Source: ZC4RG29 sp964521255
GTDB lineage: Bacteria > Bacteroidota > Bacteroidia > Cytophagales > Cyclobacteriaceae
Assembly: GCA_964521255.1 (NCBI GenBank)
Contig: CAZFRM010000003.1
Coordinates: 62,001 to 126,000 of the forward strand
Length of the DNA stretch: 64,000 nucleotides
Direction: 5' to 3'
A program made the translations under genes and the position numbers. The notes under the pieces were generated by a model, which saw nothing but the letters and a program-made list of their open reading frames with translations, searched no databases and was not told the origin of the DNA. Below are positions 42,493 to 52,100 of this stretch, one piece after another (position 1 is the first letter of the stretch; the number at the start of each line of letters is the position of its first letter).

Positions 42493-44460
42493 ATGAAGCT
42501 TTGGAACCCTCTTATTAAGACTGGACTTCAATTCACAACGAATTCTAAAGAAGCCAGAAGCATTATATTGACTAATCAGATTAGTCTTTTCATATTCATT
42601 TCCTGTGTCTTCCTATTCGTTACCTATGCTTCATTGTACCGCTGGAATTTAATTACCACATCCCTGCCGATAGTTGCCATACTTTCTCTCCTGACTTTGT
42701 TGTGGAATGCCCAGGGAAAAATACAATTAAGTCGTTTCTGGGTTTGTTGGCTCCTCCCTGTTGCTGCTTTATTTGTATCAATAGCCAGTAAAAAAACTTT
42801 CCCTGTTGTGCAGGATTCAGAATATTATGAGTTCAGATTTGTACTCTATGCTTCTGCCATAATTCCCTGTATACTTTTTAGTTTAAAAGAAAGAAGATTA
42901 CTAATCACTGCATTGGTAATAAATTTTCTGGCCCTATTTTCCTTTGACATTCTTCACAATTTATTTGGTGTAGGTTATTATCAAACCGGACAAATGGACG
43001 GATCATATTATTACACAAATGTGATAATCTTTGTAACCTTCGCAACTGTCCTTACCGGCATACTATTTCTAAAATACGAATGGGAAAATTCAGAAGATGA
43101 GAATAACCTACTCATTCGCAACCTGGAGGAAAAAAACAACAAAATTGAATCACAGAATCTCGAAATACTGGCGCAAAGTGATATCTTAAATGAAAATCAA
43201 AATAAACTTTCTGAAGCCTACCAGATCATTGAAAAACAAAAAGAACTTCTCAGTCATCAAAACAGACATCTTGAATTTGAGATCATTGAGAAAAATAAAG
43301 AGTTAACACAGTCCAATTCTGAACTTATTAAATACAATACAGAGTTAAGGCAATTCTCATTTACCGTTTCACACAATCTAAGAGGACCGGTGGCATCGTT
43401 ATTGGGACTTGTTGATTTAATAGATCACGCACAAGTTGACGCTGCCACGAAAGAGGTATTGTATCACATCAAAGCATCTGCTCACCAATTAGATGGAATA
43501 ATTAACGACCTAAGTAAGATCATTGATATCCGTCACGACATTTTCCGCGTTCGTCAGCGTGTTAATCTGCATGAGGAAATCAATAAGATAAGACACCTCT
43601 TTGAAGATAAGCTTGTTTCTTATGGAATTGAGATCAAAGAAGATTTACAATGCCATGAAATCTTCTCTGTAAAACCAATGGTGCATAGCATTTTATATAA
43701 TCTTATAAGTAATAGCATAAAATACAGATCGCCTGAAAGACGATTAAGTATATCAATCACATCAAGTGAGGATGATAATTATTACATACTAAGAATCACC
43801 GACAATGGCCTTGGAATTGACATGCAGTTACATCGTGACAATTTGTTCAAACTTTACAGAAGGTTTCATCTCCATACCGATGGTAAAGGACTGGGCCTTT
43901 ATCTTGTCAAACTGCAATGTGAATCACTGGGGGGATTCATAGATGTGGATAGTGAACCCAATAAATTCACCGCCTTTACAATTTATCTGAAAAAACCTGC
44001 CAACATAAACCGTCAGGTATTGTATAATGAAGCCTATGCACTTATATTTTATGATGGATTGATTAATTCCATGGGCGTTATTTGGCGTGGCCCCGTCAAG
44101 AGCGAACAATACCGGGATGCATTTAATAAATGCCTGGAGTTTCTTAAAGTGTACAACACACCTAACTGGATTTCCGATCTATCTGATCAGGGTGCAATAC
44201 AAGATGAAGATCAGCAATGGATGCTTAATGAAATACTTCCTGCTGCTGCAAAAAATGGATTGAAAAGAATTGCTGCAATAAAATCAAATGCAAGTAACAT
44301 TCAAATCCTTAAATACATTGAAAATATCAAGTCAGCTATTGAAATTCTTCAATTGGATCAGCAGTTTTTTACCAGTCTCCAACAGGGAATTGACTGGATA
44401 CAGATAGAAAATGAAAAAGCAATAAACATAAGCCTGTCAATGAATGGAAGAAATACTTGA
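42493..44460 (+). CDS. membrane histidine kinase with C-terminal STAS-like domain
   Basis: A 655-residue protein. About six membrane helices lie in residues 28-195 (a 7TM-like sensor), then a long coiled coil (about 198-285, rich in N, E, K, Q), then the HisKA helix with H294 (FSFTVSHNLRGPVASLLGL), N box LISNSIKY around N407, ITDNGLGID and GKGLGLYLVK. After the kinase core, residues about 510-645 form an extra domain (YALIFYDGLINSMGVIWRGP, DEDQQWMLNEILPAAAKNGL) that resembles the SpoIIAA/STAS-like modules common in Bacteroidota. No receiver or response regulator is adjacent. It overlaps the PAP2 gene by 17 bases. Confidence 0.85.
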   Translation: MKLWNPLIKTGLQFTTNSKEARSIILTNQISLFIFISCVFLFVTYASLYRWNLITTSLPIVAILSLLTLLWNAQGKIQLSRFWVCWLLPVAALFVSIASKKTFPVVQDSEYYEFRFVLYASAIIPCILFSLKERRLLITALVINFLALFSFDILHNLFGVGYYQTGQMDGSYYYTNVIIFVTFATVLTGILFLKYEWENSEDENNLLIRNLEEKNNKIESQNLEILAQSDILNENQNKLSEAYQIIEKQKELLSHQNRHLEFEIIEKNKELTQSNSELIKYNTELRQFSFTVSHNLRGPVASLLGLVDLIDHAQVDAATKEVLYHIKASAHQLDGIINDLSKIIDIRHDIFRVRQRVNLHEEINKIRHLFEDKLVSYGIEIKEDLQCHEIFSVKPMVHSILYNLISNSIKYRSPERRLSISITSSEDDNYYILRITDNGLGIDMQLHRDNLFKLYRRFHLHTDGKGLGLYLVKLQCESLGGFIDVDSEPNKFTAFTIYLKKPANINRQVLYNEAYALIFYDGLINSMGVIWRGPVKSEQYRDAFNKCLEFLKVYNTPNWISDLSDQGAIQDEDQQWMLNEILPAAAKNGLKRIAAIKSNASNIQILKYIENIKSAIEILQLDQQFFTSLQQGIDWIQIENEKAINISLSMNGRNT

Positions 44461-45025
44461 ACTGGACAAAGAGTGGTTGTTGTATCTTAATAGCCATCAT
44501 ACGGACTGGCTAGACAACATAATGATTGTAATAACCAGAACGGAAGTGTGGATTCCGTTGTATTTATTTCTTATCTACCTCATTATAAAAAATTACAAAA
44601 AGGAAACCTGGATAGTTCTGCTTGGTGTCATCGTAACGATATTGATTGCCGACCAGGTTACCAGCAGTATAATGAAACCCTACTTTGCAAGACTTCGCCC
44701 ATCGCAAGACCCTTCACTAACGGGCCTGGTACATTTAGTTAATGGATACAAAGGGGGTATGTATGGATTTGCCAGTGGCCATGCCGCTAATACATTCGGT
44801 GTTGCGCTCTTCTGCTGGCTCCAGTTCCGTCATCAGTATAAATGGATGGTGTTCTTATTTTTGTGGTCAGGAGTAATGACCTATTCCAGAATTTATTTGG
44901 GCGTACATTATCCCGGAGATATTTTAGCAGGTGTGCTTGTTGGATTAACTGCTGGAATAATAGGGTTTAAGTTCTCTGAATTTCTTAGAAAAAAATTAAA
45001 CCGGCAGTTAGATTCACCCGCTTAA
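44444..45025 (+). CDS. PAP2-family membrane phosphatase
   Basis: A 193-residue integral membrane phosphatase. The three acid phosphatase motifs are complete: K78-x6-R85-P (KPYFARLRPS), S111-G-H113 (FASGHAA), and S148-R-x5-H155-x3-D159 (SRIYLGVHYPGD). Probable substrates are phosphatidate or undecaprenyl pyrophosphate. Coupled to the kinase by overlap; its stop overlaps the converging ribE stop by four bases. Confidence 0.92.
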   Translation: MEEILELDKEWLLYLNSHHTDWLDNIMIVITRTEVWIPLYLFLIYLIIKNYKKETWIVLLGVIVTILIADQVTSSIMKPYFARLRPSQDPSLTGLVHLVNGYKGGMYGFASGHAANTFGVALFCWLQFRHQYKWMVFLFLWSGVMTYSRIYLGVHYPGDILAGVLVGLTAGIIGFKFSEFLRKKLNRQLDSPA

Positions 45026-45606
45026 AGCCGTGATAACTTTTGTACATACTTTCCAATGATGTCGAATTCAAGATTGACATTATCTCCTGCTTTTAAAATT
45101 TTAAAATTTGTATTATTAAAAGTATATGGAATAATAGCTACTGTAAATCCGTTCGCTCTTGAATTAAAACATGTAAGACTAACGCCATTTATACAAATTG
45201 ATCCTTTCTCAACCGTGATGTTTCCTTCTGCCGGGTCATATTCAAAAGTAAATAACCAGCTTCCATTTTGATCTTCAATTGAAGTTACTACTGCCGTTTG
45301 ATCAACATGCCCTTGAACGATATGGCCATCAAACCTTCCATTGGCAAGCATGCATCGTTCAAGATTTACCTTATCACCTTTTTTTAAGACGCCTAAAGTT
45401 GATTTGGTCAGGGTCTCTTTAATAGCAACCACTTCATGATAATTATCCTCAACTTCAATTACAGTAAGGCAAACCCCGTTATGCGAAACACTTTGATCAA
45501 CCCTTAGCTCCCGGCTGATAGAACTTGCAATCCTAAAGCGCAGGTTACTGCCCTCTTCATGAATTGAAAATACCTCCCCCAGAGATTCAATAATTCCTGT
45601 AAACAT
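45022..45606 (-). CDS. ribE: riboflavin synthase, alpha subunit
   Basis: A 194-residue lumazine-binding protein with two homologous barrels (residues about 1-90 and 95-190): MFTGIIESLG, VCLTVIEVE, and the second copy GVSLTCFNSRANGFTVAIIPYTFNNTNF. It dismutates two 6,7-dimethyl-8-ribityllumazine molecules into riboflavin. No FMN riboswitch was seen in the 88 bases upstream, and no other rib gene is near. Confidence 0.94.
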   Translation of the reverse strand: MFTGIIESLGEVFSIHEEGSNLRFRIASSISRELRVDQSVSHNGVCLTVIEVEDNYHEVVAIKETLTKSTLGVLKKGDKVNLERCMLANGRFDGHIVQGHVDQTAVVTSIEDQNGSWLFTFEYDPAEGNITVEKGSICINGVSLTCFNSRANGFTVAIIPYTFNNTNFKILKAGDNVNLEFDIIGKYVQKLSRL

Positions 45607-45657
45607 GCCTCAAAATAGCTCTTTTTAGAGCAATTTAAAATATTTTGGTTTATAATA

Positions 45658-45669
45658 TAAACTAGTTTA
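45658..45669. promoter_or_regulatory. candidate operator TAAACTAGTTTA
   Basis: A perfect 12-base palindrome, 26 bases before a small operon that includes a winged-helix regulator (46269-46553). Autoregulation through this site is plausible. A single example only. Confidence 0.4.
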
Positions 45670-45694
45670 CATTTATATCGTTAACCGCTTTTAT

Positions 45695-46267
45695 ATGGAA
45701 TCAAATAAAAATTTAACCGCTCAGGAAAGCCTCGATATCATCACAGGCATGATTAACCAGGCAAAAGGAAATGTAAAAAATAACAGTTTCTACTTTTTAC
45801 TATGGGGTTGGGTGGTAGCCATTGCGAATTTAGGAATGTATGTACTGATCCAGGTGAACTATTCAAAGCCATACCTGATATGGCTGCTGGTTGTTCCGGC
45901 ATGGATAATTTCCATGTACACCGGTTTTAAAAAAGGCCGTGAGACAAGAAACGTGACGCATCTCGACAGGGTTAATGCCGCATTATGGATATCCTTTGGT
46001 ATCGTTGTGTTTACATTAATTGCTTTCGGTTACAAGATCAATTATCAACTTAATCCCCTGATTTTGCTTATTACTTCTATACCGACTTTAATCTCCGGCG
46101 TCATACTTAAGTTCAAACCATTGATCATTGGGGGTATCCTGTTTTGGATCTTTGCCATCATTAACTTTACGCTGCCAATAGCCTACCAGAACTTAATAGG
46201 AGCTGTAGCCATCATTAGCGGCTACCTTATCCCGGGATATATGTTAAAGCGGAAATCACAAGAATAA
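45695..46267 (+). CDS. multi-pass membrane protein
   Basis: A 190-residue protein with five or six hydrophobic segments (NSFYFLLWGWVVAIANLGMY, WLLVVPAWIISMYTG, WISFGIVVFTLIAFG, PLILLITSIPTLISGVIL, IGGILFWIFAIINFTLP, AIISGYLIPGYML) after a soluble N terminus QESLDIITGMINQAKGN. Proteins of this shape are often paired with PadR/MarR-like winged-helix regulators in Bacteroidota; here the regulator follows after one base. Possible membrane anti-regulator role is inference. Confidence 0.8.
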   Translation: MESNKNLTAQESLDIITGMINQAKGNVKNNSFYFLLWGWVVAIANLGMYVLIQVNYSKPYLIWLLVVPAWIISMYTGFKKGRETRNVTHLDRVNAALWISFGIVVFTLIAFGYKINYQLNPLILLITSIPTLISGVILKFKPLIIGGILFWIFAIINFTLPIAYQNLIGAVAIISGYLIPGYMLKRKSQE

Positions 46268-46268
46268 A

Positions 46269-46553
46269 ATGTTCAAGGATCTTGATCCATTGCTTCACTC
46301 TCAATTACGATTGGCGGTAATGTCATTACTCATCAGCCTGGAATCAGCAGAGTTCACTTTTCTTAAAGAGAAAACGCAAAGCACGGCGGGCAACTTAAGT
46401 GTACAACTTGAAAAACTCAGCGAAGCAAAATACATCGTAATTGAAAAAACATTCAAAGGAAAAAAACCATTGACTACCTGTAAAATAACGCCAAAGGGTA
46501 TCAACGCATTTGAAGAATATGTGAAAACACTACAACAATACATTAATAAATAA
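46269..46553 (+). CDS. winged-helix transcriptional regulator (HTH_34-like)
   Basis: A 94-residue DNA-binding protein: LDPLLHSQLRLAVMSLLISL, then the recognition region TQSTAGNLSVQLEKLSEAKYI and the wing IEKTFKGKKPLTTCKITPKG. This is the small MarR/ArsR-like family (winged helix DNA-binding, PF13601). It is translated directly after the membrane protein gene and probably represses its own operon, perhaps at the palindrome 45658-45669. Confidence 0.88.
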   Translation: MFKDLDPLLHSQLRLAVMSLLISLESAEFTFLKEKTQSTAGNLSVQLEKLSEAKYIVIEKTFKGKKPLTTCKITPKGINAFEEYVKTLQQYINK

Positions 46554-46564
46554 ACTAACATGAT

Positions 46565-47098
46565 ATGAAAACCTTAACATCAGCAGTCACATTGTTTCTT
46601 ATTTCCGTCAACATGTTATATGGTCAAGCACCAGATTTCTCTGCCGTGTGCAAAGAGGAAATGAAAAAACTTGAATATTTCACTGGCCATTGGAAAGGAG
46701 AAGCTACAATGCAAAGAGGGCCCGGCCCGGCAGTGACGCTATTGCAAGAAGAAAAAATTGAGTATCGATTAGATGGAACGGTTTTGCAGATAGAGGGAAC
46801 GGGAAGAGATACCGATGGAAAAGTTGCGTTCAATGCATTAGGATTAGTCAATTATGATGCTGTAACAAAGCAATTTAAGTTTAAGACCTATCTGAAAGAA
46901 GGACAATCGACGGATGCTTATTTTAATGTACTGGAAGAAAACAAATTTGAATGGGGATTTGATATTCCTGCCGGAGGAAAGGTAAAGTATATAATTACGC
47001 TTGATCCTGTTCAAAAAACCTGGTACGAAAAAGGTGAGTATACAAGTGATGGAAATACGTGGTACGCATTCATTGAATTGAAATTAAAAAAGATATAA
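46565..47098 (+). CDS. exported DUF1579-like lipocalin-type protein
   Basis: A 177-residue exported protein (signal peptide VTLFLISVNMLYGQ). The core LEYFTGHWKGEATMQRGPGP with later WYEKGEYTSDGNTWYAFIEL is the beta-barrel pattern of the DUF1579 group, thought to bind small ligands. Last gene of the regulator operon, 11 bases after it, so it may be what that operon protects or senses. Ligand unknown. Confidence 0.75.
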   Translation: MKTLTSAVTLFLISVNMLYGQAPDFSAVCKEEMKKLEYFTGHWKGEATMQRGPGPAVTLLQEEKIEYRLDGTVLQIEGTGRDTDGKVAFNALGLVNYDAVTKQFKFKTYLKEGQSTDAYFNVLEENKFEWGFDIPAGGKVKYIITLDPVQKTWYEKGEYTSDGNTWYAFIELKLKKI

Positions 47099-47102
47099 AT
47101 AA

Positions 47103-47162
47103 ATGATTTTGCTTTTCGTCTTATTGATTTTAATGCTCGTATTACTGTTTCAACAAATCTGA
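47103..47162 (+). CDS. possible 19-residue hydrophobic microprotein
   Basis: ATG at 47103 opens a 19-codon frame, MILLFVLLILMLVLLFQQI, closed by TGA. It starts four bases after the previous stop and would form a single membrane helix. Nothing proves that it is translated; the spacing and composition make it worth recording. Confidence 0.3.
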   Translation: MILLFVLLILMLVLLFQQI

Positions 47163-47271
47163 AATGAGATGGCAACAGTGAGAAAGATTGTAAGGTAATT
47201 TCATATTATAGCCGGTAAATACCTTTAAAACAGACTCATGAGTGAATCAGGTCAATTTATTATATTCGCTT

Positions 47272-48222
47272 ATGGACTTTGGAAAAGTAGATTTAAAAGA
47301 ACTTGAACAAATCGATTTTACTCTCCCACCTGATGCTGAAGGAACGACGAAACTACTTGAGCATTTAAAGCCGTCGGGTAAGAAGGAGACTCAAATATAT
47401 GTAGGCTGTGCAAAGTGGGGAAGGAAAGATTGGGTTGGTAAAATTTATCCGAAAGGAACAAAAGAAGCAGACTTCTTAAACCACTACGCAAAACATTTCA
47501 ATTGCATTGAGCTCAATGCAACATTCTACCGGATACCAACCATCAAACAAGTTGAGGGATGGAAAGCAAAAGTTGGTGAAGGTTTTAAATTTTGTCCAAA
47601 GTTCACGGATCAGATTACACACATTAAACGCTTAAAGGATGCCGATGCACTGACTTCAATTTTCCTTGAAGGTATCAATGCTTTTGGTGAGAATCTCGGG
47701 CCCGTTTTTCTTCAAACACCACCGAATTACGCGCCTAAAAATTTAGAAATACTTGAGCGATACATTGAATCACTACCAGAGGACCTGGATTTATTTGTAG
47801 AACTCAGGCATCCGGAATGGTTTTCCAATCCGGAAATTTTTAAAAAGGTATTCGACATTTTAGAGAAACACAATGTTGGTTCGGTTATCACTGACGCTTC
47901 AGGCAGAAGAGATTGCGTTCACATGAGACTTACAACATCAGCAGCCTTTATCCGGTTTGTTGGTAATAGTCTTCATTCAACAGATTACTCCCGTTGTGAT
48001 GAGTGGATACAACGCATCAAGTCATGGCAAGAAAAAGGAATTGAAAGAATTTATTTCTTCATGCACCAACATGAGGAGTTACATTCACCTGAACTTTGTA
48101 AGTATGTAATTGAAGATATTAATAAACATTGCGGAACATCAATAAAGATTCCCGAGTTTGTTGAGGAATCGGCTCTATTTGATATTCCTGTCAAGAAGAA
48201 TACTGGAAGAAAAAAAGTTTAG
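47272..48222 (+). CDS. DUF72-family protein
   Basis: A 316-residue TIM-barrel-like DUF72 protein: IYVGCAKWGRKDWVGKIYPKGT, FNCIELNATFYRIP, FKFCPKFTDQITH, FVELRHPEWF and the C-terminal YFFMHQHEE. The role of DUF72 is unknown. The start at ATG 47272 (MDFGKVDLKELE) is preferred; a GTG at 47242 would add ten residues. Single gene, converging with the FKBP gene four bases away. Confidence 0.85.
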   Translation: MDFGKVDLKELEQIDFTLPPDAEGTTKLLEHLKPSGKKETQIYVGCAKWGRKDWVGKIYPKGTKEADFLNHYAKHFNCIELNATFYRIPTIKQVEGWKAKVGEGFKFCPKFTDQITHIKRLKDADALTSIFLEGINAFGENLGPVFLQTPPNYAPKNLEILERYIESLPEDLDLFVELRHPEWFSNPEIFKKVFDILEKHNVGSVITDASGRRDCVHMRLTTSAAFIRFVGNSLHSTDYSRCDEWIQRIKSWQEKGIERIYFFMHQHEELHSPELCKYVIEDINKHCGTSIKIPEFVEESALFDIPVKKNTGRKKV

Positions 48223-48226
48223 TCTA

Positions 48227-49123
48227 CTACTTCATGATTTCAATTGATTCAACTTCGTAGATGATATTAGAATTAGCCGGAATAGTGCCATTTCCGCTAG
48301 CCACGTCACCATAAGCAAATACTGAAGGAACATAAAAGGTGGCTTTACTTCCCGCTGGTAATTGAAGAAATCCCGCTTGAAGTCCTTGCAAGTAGTCAAC
48401 AACACGACTATCAAAATCGGCCGTTGGTTCCAATGTACCCGAAAAAAACTCTTGTCCTGATGATAGTATCTTTCCTGTGTAACTCACTTTTATCTTGTCA
48501 TACCATGTGGGAAAATTGCCTGGCCCAAGTTCTTCAATTACAAAGCGAATTCCACTTAAGGGGTCAATTTCGGCTTCTATGGAATTATCCGACAAGTAGG
48601 AATCAATAACAGCAAGATCTGACTCTAATTTAGCTTGCTCCTGATCACTAAATTTCACTTCCAATAGTTCAATATCAAAAACCAGTATTGAATTAGGTGG
48701 AATACTACCAACGGCTTGATTCTTATATGCTAAACCGGATGGAACAAAAATTGTTCCCTTTGTTCCCTCTGGAAAAAGTGAAACCCCCAATTTCCAACCG
48801 TCAACACCATACGTTGACAAGATGCCTTCGGTAGTGTTGCTATCGAAAATTTCTCCCGTAGTAAAAAGTCCGCCTCTGTAATTAATCTTAACAGTTTGAT
48901 TAAGCTTTGGCGGCAATCCCAGTGTACCTATCTCGCCAATTAGAAAACGAATACCTGATCGATCTCTATAGGCGTCAATACCATTATTGTCAAGATAAGA
49001 ATCAATTGCTTCAATATCCTCCTGAAATTGCTTGTATGGATCATAAGCATCATTTTCACTGTCACATGATCCAATCGAAATTATTAAAACCAAAAAGAAA
49101 AAAAATACCTTCTCGTTTCCCAT
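48227..49123 (-). CDS. tandem FKBP-type peptidyl-prolyl isomerase lipoprotein
   Basis: A 298-residue lipoprotein (lipobox LIISIGSCDSE) with two FKBP domains: the first around residues 70-155 (VKINYRGGLFTTGEIFDSN, LFPEGTKGTIFVPSGLAY, SILVFDIELLEV) and the second around 215-298 (IKVSYTGKILSSGQEFFSG, LPAGSKATFYVPSVFAYG, NIIYEVESIEI). It would help fold exported proteins at the membrane. It is the last gene of a minus-strand run headed by susC, 11 bases after a giant FG-GAP lipoprotein gene, suggesting a dedicated folding factor. Confidence 0.9.
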   Translation of the reverse strand: MGNEKVFFFFLVLIISIGSCDSENDAYDPYKQFQEDIEAIDSYLDNNGIDAYRDRSGIRFLIGEIGTLGLPPKLNQTVKINYRGGLFTTGEIFDSNTTEGILSTYGVDGWKLGVSLFPEGTKGTIFVPSGLAYKNQAVGSIPPNSILVFDIELLEVKFSDQEQAKLESDLAVIDSYLSDNSIEAEIDPLSGIRFVIEELGPGNFPTWYDKIKVSYTGKILSSGQEFFSGTLEPTADFDSRVVDYLQGLQAGFLQLPAGSKATFYVPSVFAYGDVASGNGTIPANSNIIYEVESIEIMK

Positions 49124-49134
49124 ATAATCAACCT

Positions 49135-52100
49135 TTATATTTCGTCTTTAATAGATATTATCCTTTGATTTCCTTTACTGTCATAAATAATTATTTCCCT
49201 AACTTGGGATGGAATGTGCAGTTTACGGCTCGATTGCGATAAGTAACCAGAACCATAATAAAATTCAATAAGGTGTCGTCGTCCATCCCCATAAATTAAT
49301 TCTGCTCGACTATCCATTGCTCCAACATCCATAACTTTTTCTTTGACCACAGGAGAATTCTTTGAAAATATCCTAAGCGTGTTTTTATTTTGTGTTGCAA
49401 TATACAAGGTCTCATTATTTACACGGTGCAATTTTGCCAGCGCCTTAGCATCACCCTCTACAAGAAAACCACTTTTTAAAGACGGAGCCACTTCAAATTT
49501 TCCTTTGCCATCACCCAATAACAGCAACCCTCGAAATGCATCATACCTTCCAACAAACACTTCATTGCCATAGTCATTTCCTATCATAAGTATGTCCTGG
49601 TTACCATCATTATCATAATCGTCAACCACCATCCCATTGACAGGAGCGATCTGGGTTAATAACGGTAAGGGCTCCATTCTAAATTTCCCATTGCCAAGAT
49701 TCTCAATATAACTTGTCTCGAAATAATCAGCTCGTAATACTAACGCATCCTTGATGTCTTCATCTGTAAATAAATCTTCAATAGTTGCTTTTCCATATTG
49801 CTTATACTTTGAAAACTGCTGTCTGAAACGAGGGCTTTGTGCATTTATTTCGTCCCAAAAATGTATAGGATAAAGATTCTTTTTATCAGGGTTCTCAAGA
49901 GATTCTTTAACATAACAAGCAAGCACCAAATCAATACTCCCATTCTTATCAAAATCTTTTGCAAAAGCATTTAAAGGAGACATTTTATTTACTTGGTAAC
50001 CATTATTTAAGCCAAGGTTTCCGGCAACATAGTCTATATCACCATCATTGTCAAAGTCTCCCGACACAATACTATTCCACCAACCATAATTGCTCTCCAA
50101 TCCCGAGTTAATTACTTTCTTAAAACTGCCATTCTCGTTACGATAAAAAGTAATGGGCATAAATTCACCGACAACTAACAAATCCAGCGATCCATCATTA
50201 TCAAAATCCGTAAAAAGTGCATCCGTAATCATACCAGCGGCTACAACATCAGGGCAAATTTGCCCAGTTACATTAACGAACTTACCATTGTCATTTCGTA
50301 GAAGATAACTTTCTGCGGGATATGGATAACTTCCCGGTACAACTCTCCCGCCCACAAAAAGATCAAGATCATTATCCCCATCAAAATCAGCAGCCCGAAC
50401 ACAAGAACCGCTCGAACGTATTCGAGGCAAGGCTGCCGTATCCAACTCAAACTTTCCCTTCCCATCATTCCTGTACAGTCGGTCCTGATAATATTTGGAA
50501 CCAGGTTCATTCTCAATGCTTCCACTAACAACATAAAGATCCAAATCCATATCACCATCAGCATCAAATAATAAAAGGCCAAGATCCTCTTCATGTTTAT
50601 CGCTTGCCGGAATTTCAGACTTAATAAAAGTTCCATCTGCTTGCTGGATAAAAACTGTCGTTAAATGATCCATCGACCCTCCAACAATAAAATCCTCTCG
50701 ACGATCATTGTTTACATCGCCTACAGTTATGCCCGGTCCGGATTGTGTAAACTTATGCGGTAGAGTACGTTGAATGTTAAAATCAATCCTATCTTCTTCA
50801 TCATGCTTATAGTATATATTTAATTCATCATAAGTGAGATTATGAAAAAGCTTTTGTTCATTCTCTTTCTTCTGATCATTTTCTCTTCTTAATGAAGAAT
50901 CGTATTCAATTTTCAGTACTTTATCAGCTTCTATAGCCTTAATCGTTTGTTCACTGCCGTCTGGCCACGTTATTTTAACCGAGTCAACAACTGATGCTTG
51001 CCCCAACCCAACATGAGTTCCATCCTCTACTGATGAAAGGTATCCACGAGAAATGTAGTGTTCGAAATATTGCTGTGATCCGCCATTATGGTATATCCTA
51101 ATTTTTGATCCAATAGCTTGCTTGTTTTCAATAGGTCCGCTTAGTTTAATTTTTAAGTAGTGATTTTTCGATTTGACATTATCGGTATAAAGCCGGTTTT
51201 CATATACAAAAGCAACATCATTAATATTATTTACAACATAATCCAAGTCACCGTCATTGTCGAGGTCAACAAAAGCTGCTCCATTTGAAAATGAAGGCTG
51301 CGAGAATCCCCATTCTTTTGAGACATCAACAAATGTTAAATCACCTTTATTTTTGAAAGCATAGTTTGGAATTTTAACTACCGGAATAGAGTCAACTAAA
51401 TCCTTGATTTTTAAATAGGGCGCTGTTTCTACTCGAAAATTTGCAAAGTCCTTATCTGTTATATCCTTTGGGAATCCATTGGTAACTAAAAGGTCCTTAA
51501 ATCCATCGTTATCGAAATCAGCAAGTAACGGAGACCAGCTCCATTCGGTTTGATAGACACCGGAAAGCTGTCCTATTTCGCTGAATGCAATACCATCATC
51601 AATACCATTGTTGAGATGCAGCATATTTCTTGTATACTGATACTCATAACCATACTTCTCATTATTAATGTAATTAACGTAGCTCTTATTATTAATTGTT
51701 GTTTTTTTTCGAAGATTTGTTTCCGGAAGCATATCTACTGTAACGATATCAACGTGTCCGTCATTGTTAAAATCTGAAGCATCATTTCCCATTGAGAATT
51801 GGCTTGAGTGACTGATCCATTCACTTGCCTTATTCGAAAAAGTACCGTCCTGATTATTTATATATAATAAATCATTAGAAATATAGTCATTGGATACGTA
51901 AATATCAGGCCAGTCATCATTGTTAAAATCCCCTATCGCCAAGCCAAGCCCGTAGCCCTCGAAAACAATACCTGCCTGCTTGGTAACATTAGTGAAAGTT
52001 CCATCCCCATTATTCCTGTACAATCGATCATTGTTAGGATGAGAACCATCTGTAACTTTTTGCCTGTAGTCGGATGGAGAAACCTTTGTCAATTGATTAG

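Noticed and set aside
45607..45694. FMN riboswitch before riboflavin synthase
   Set aside because: No conserved RFN blocks could be found; the region is AT-rich with only a short palindrome that belongs to the divergent operon.
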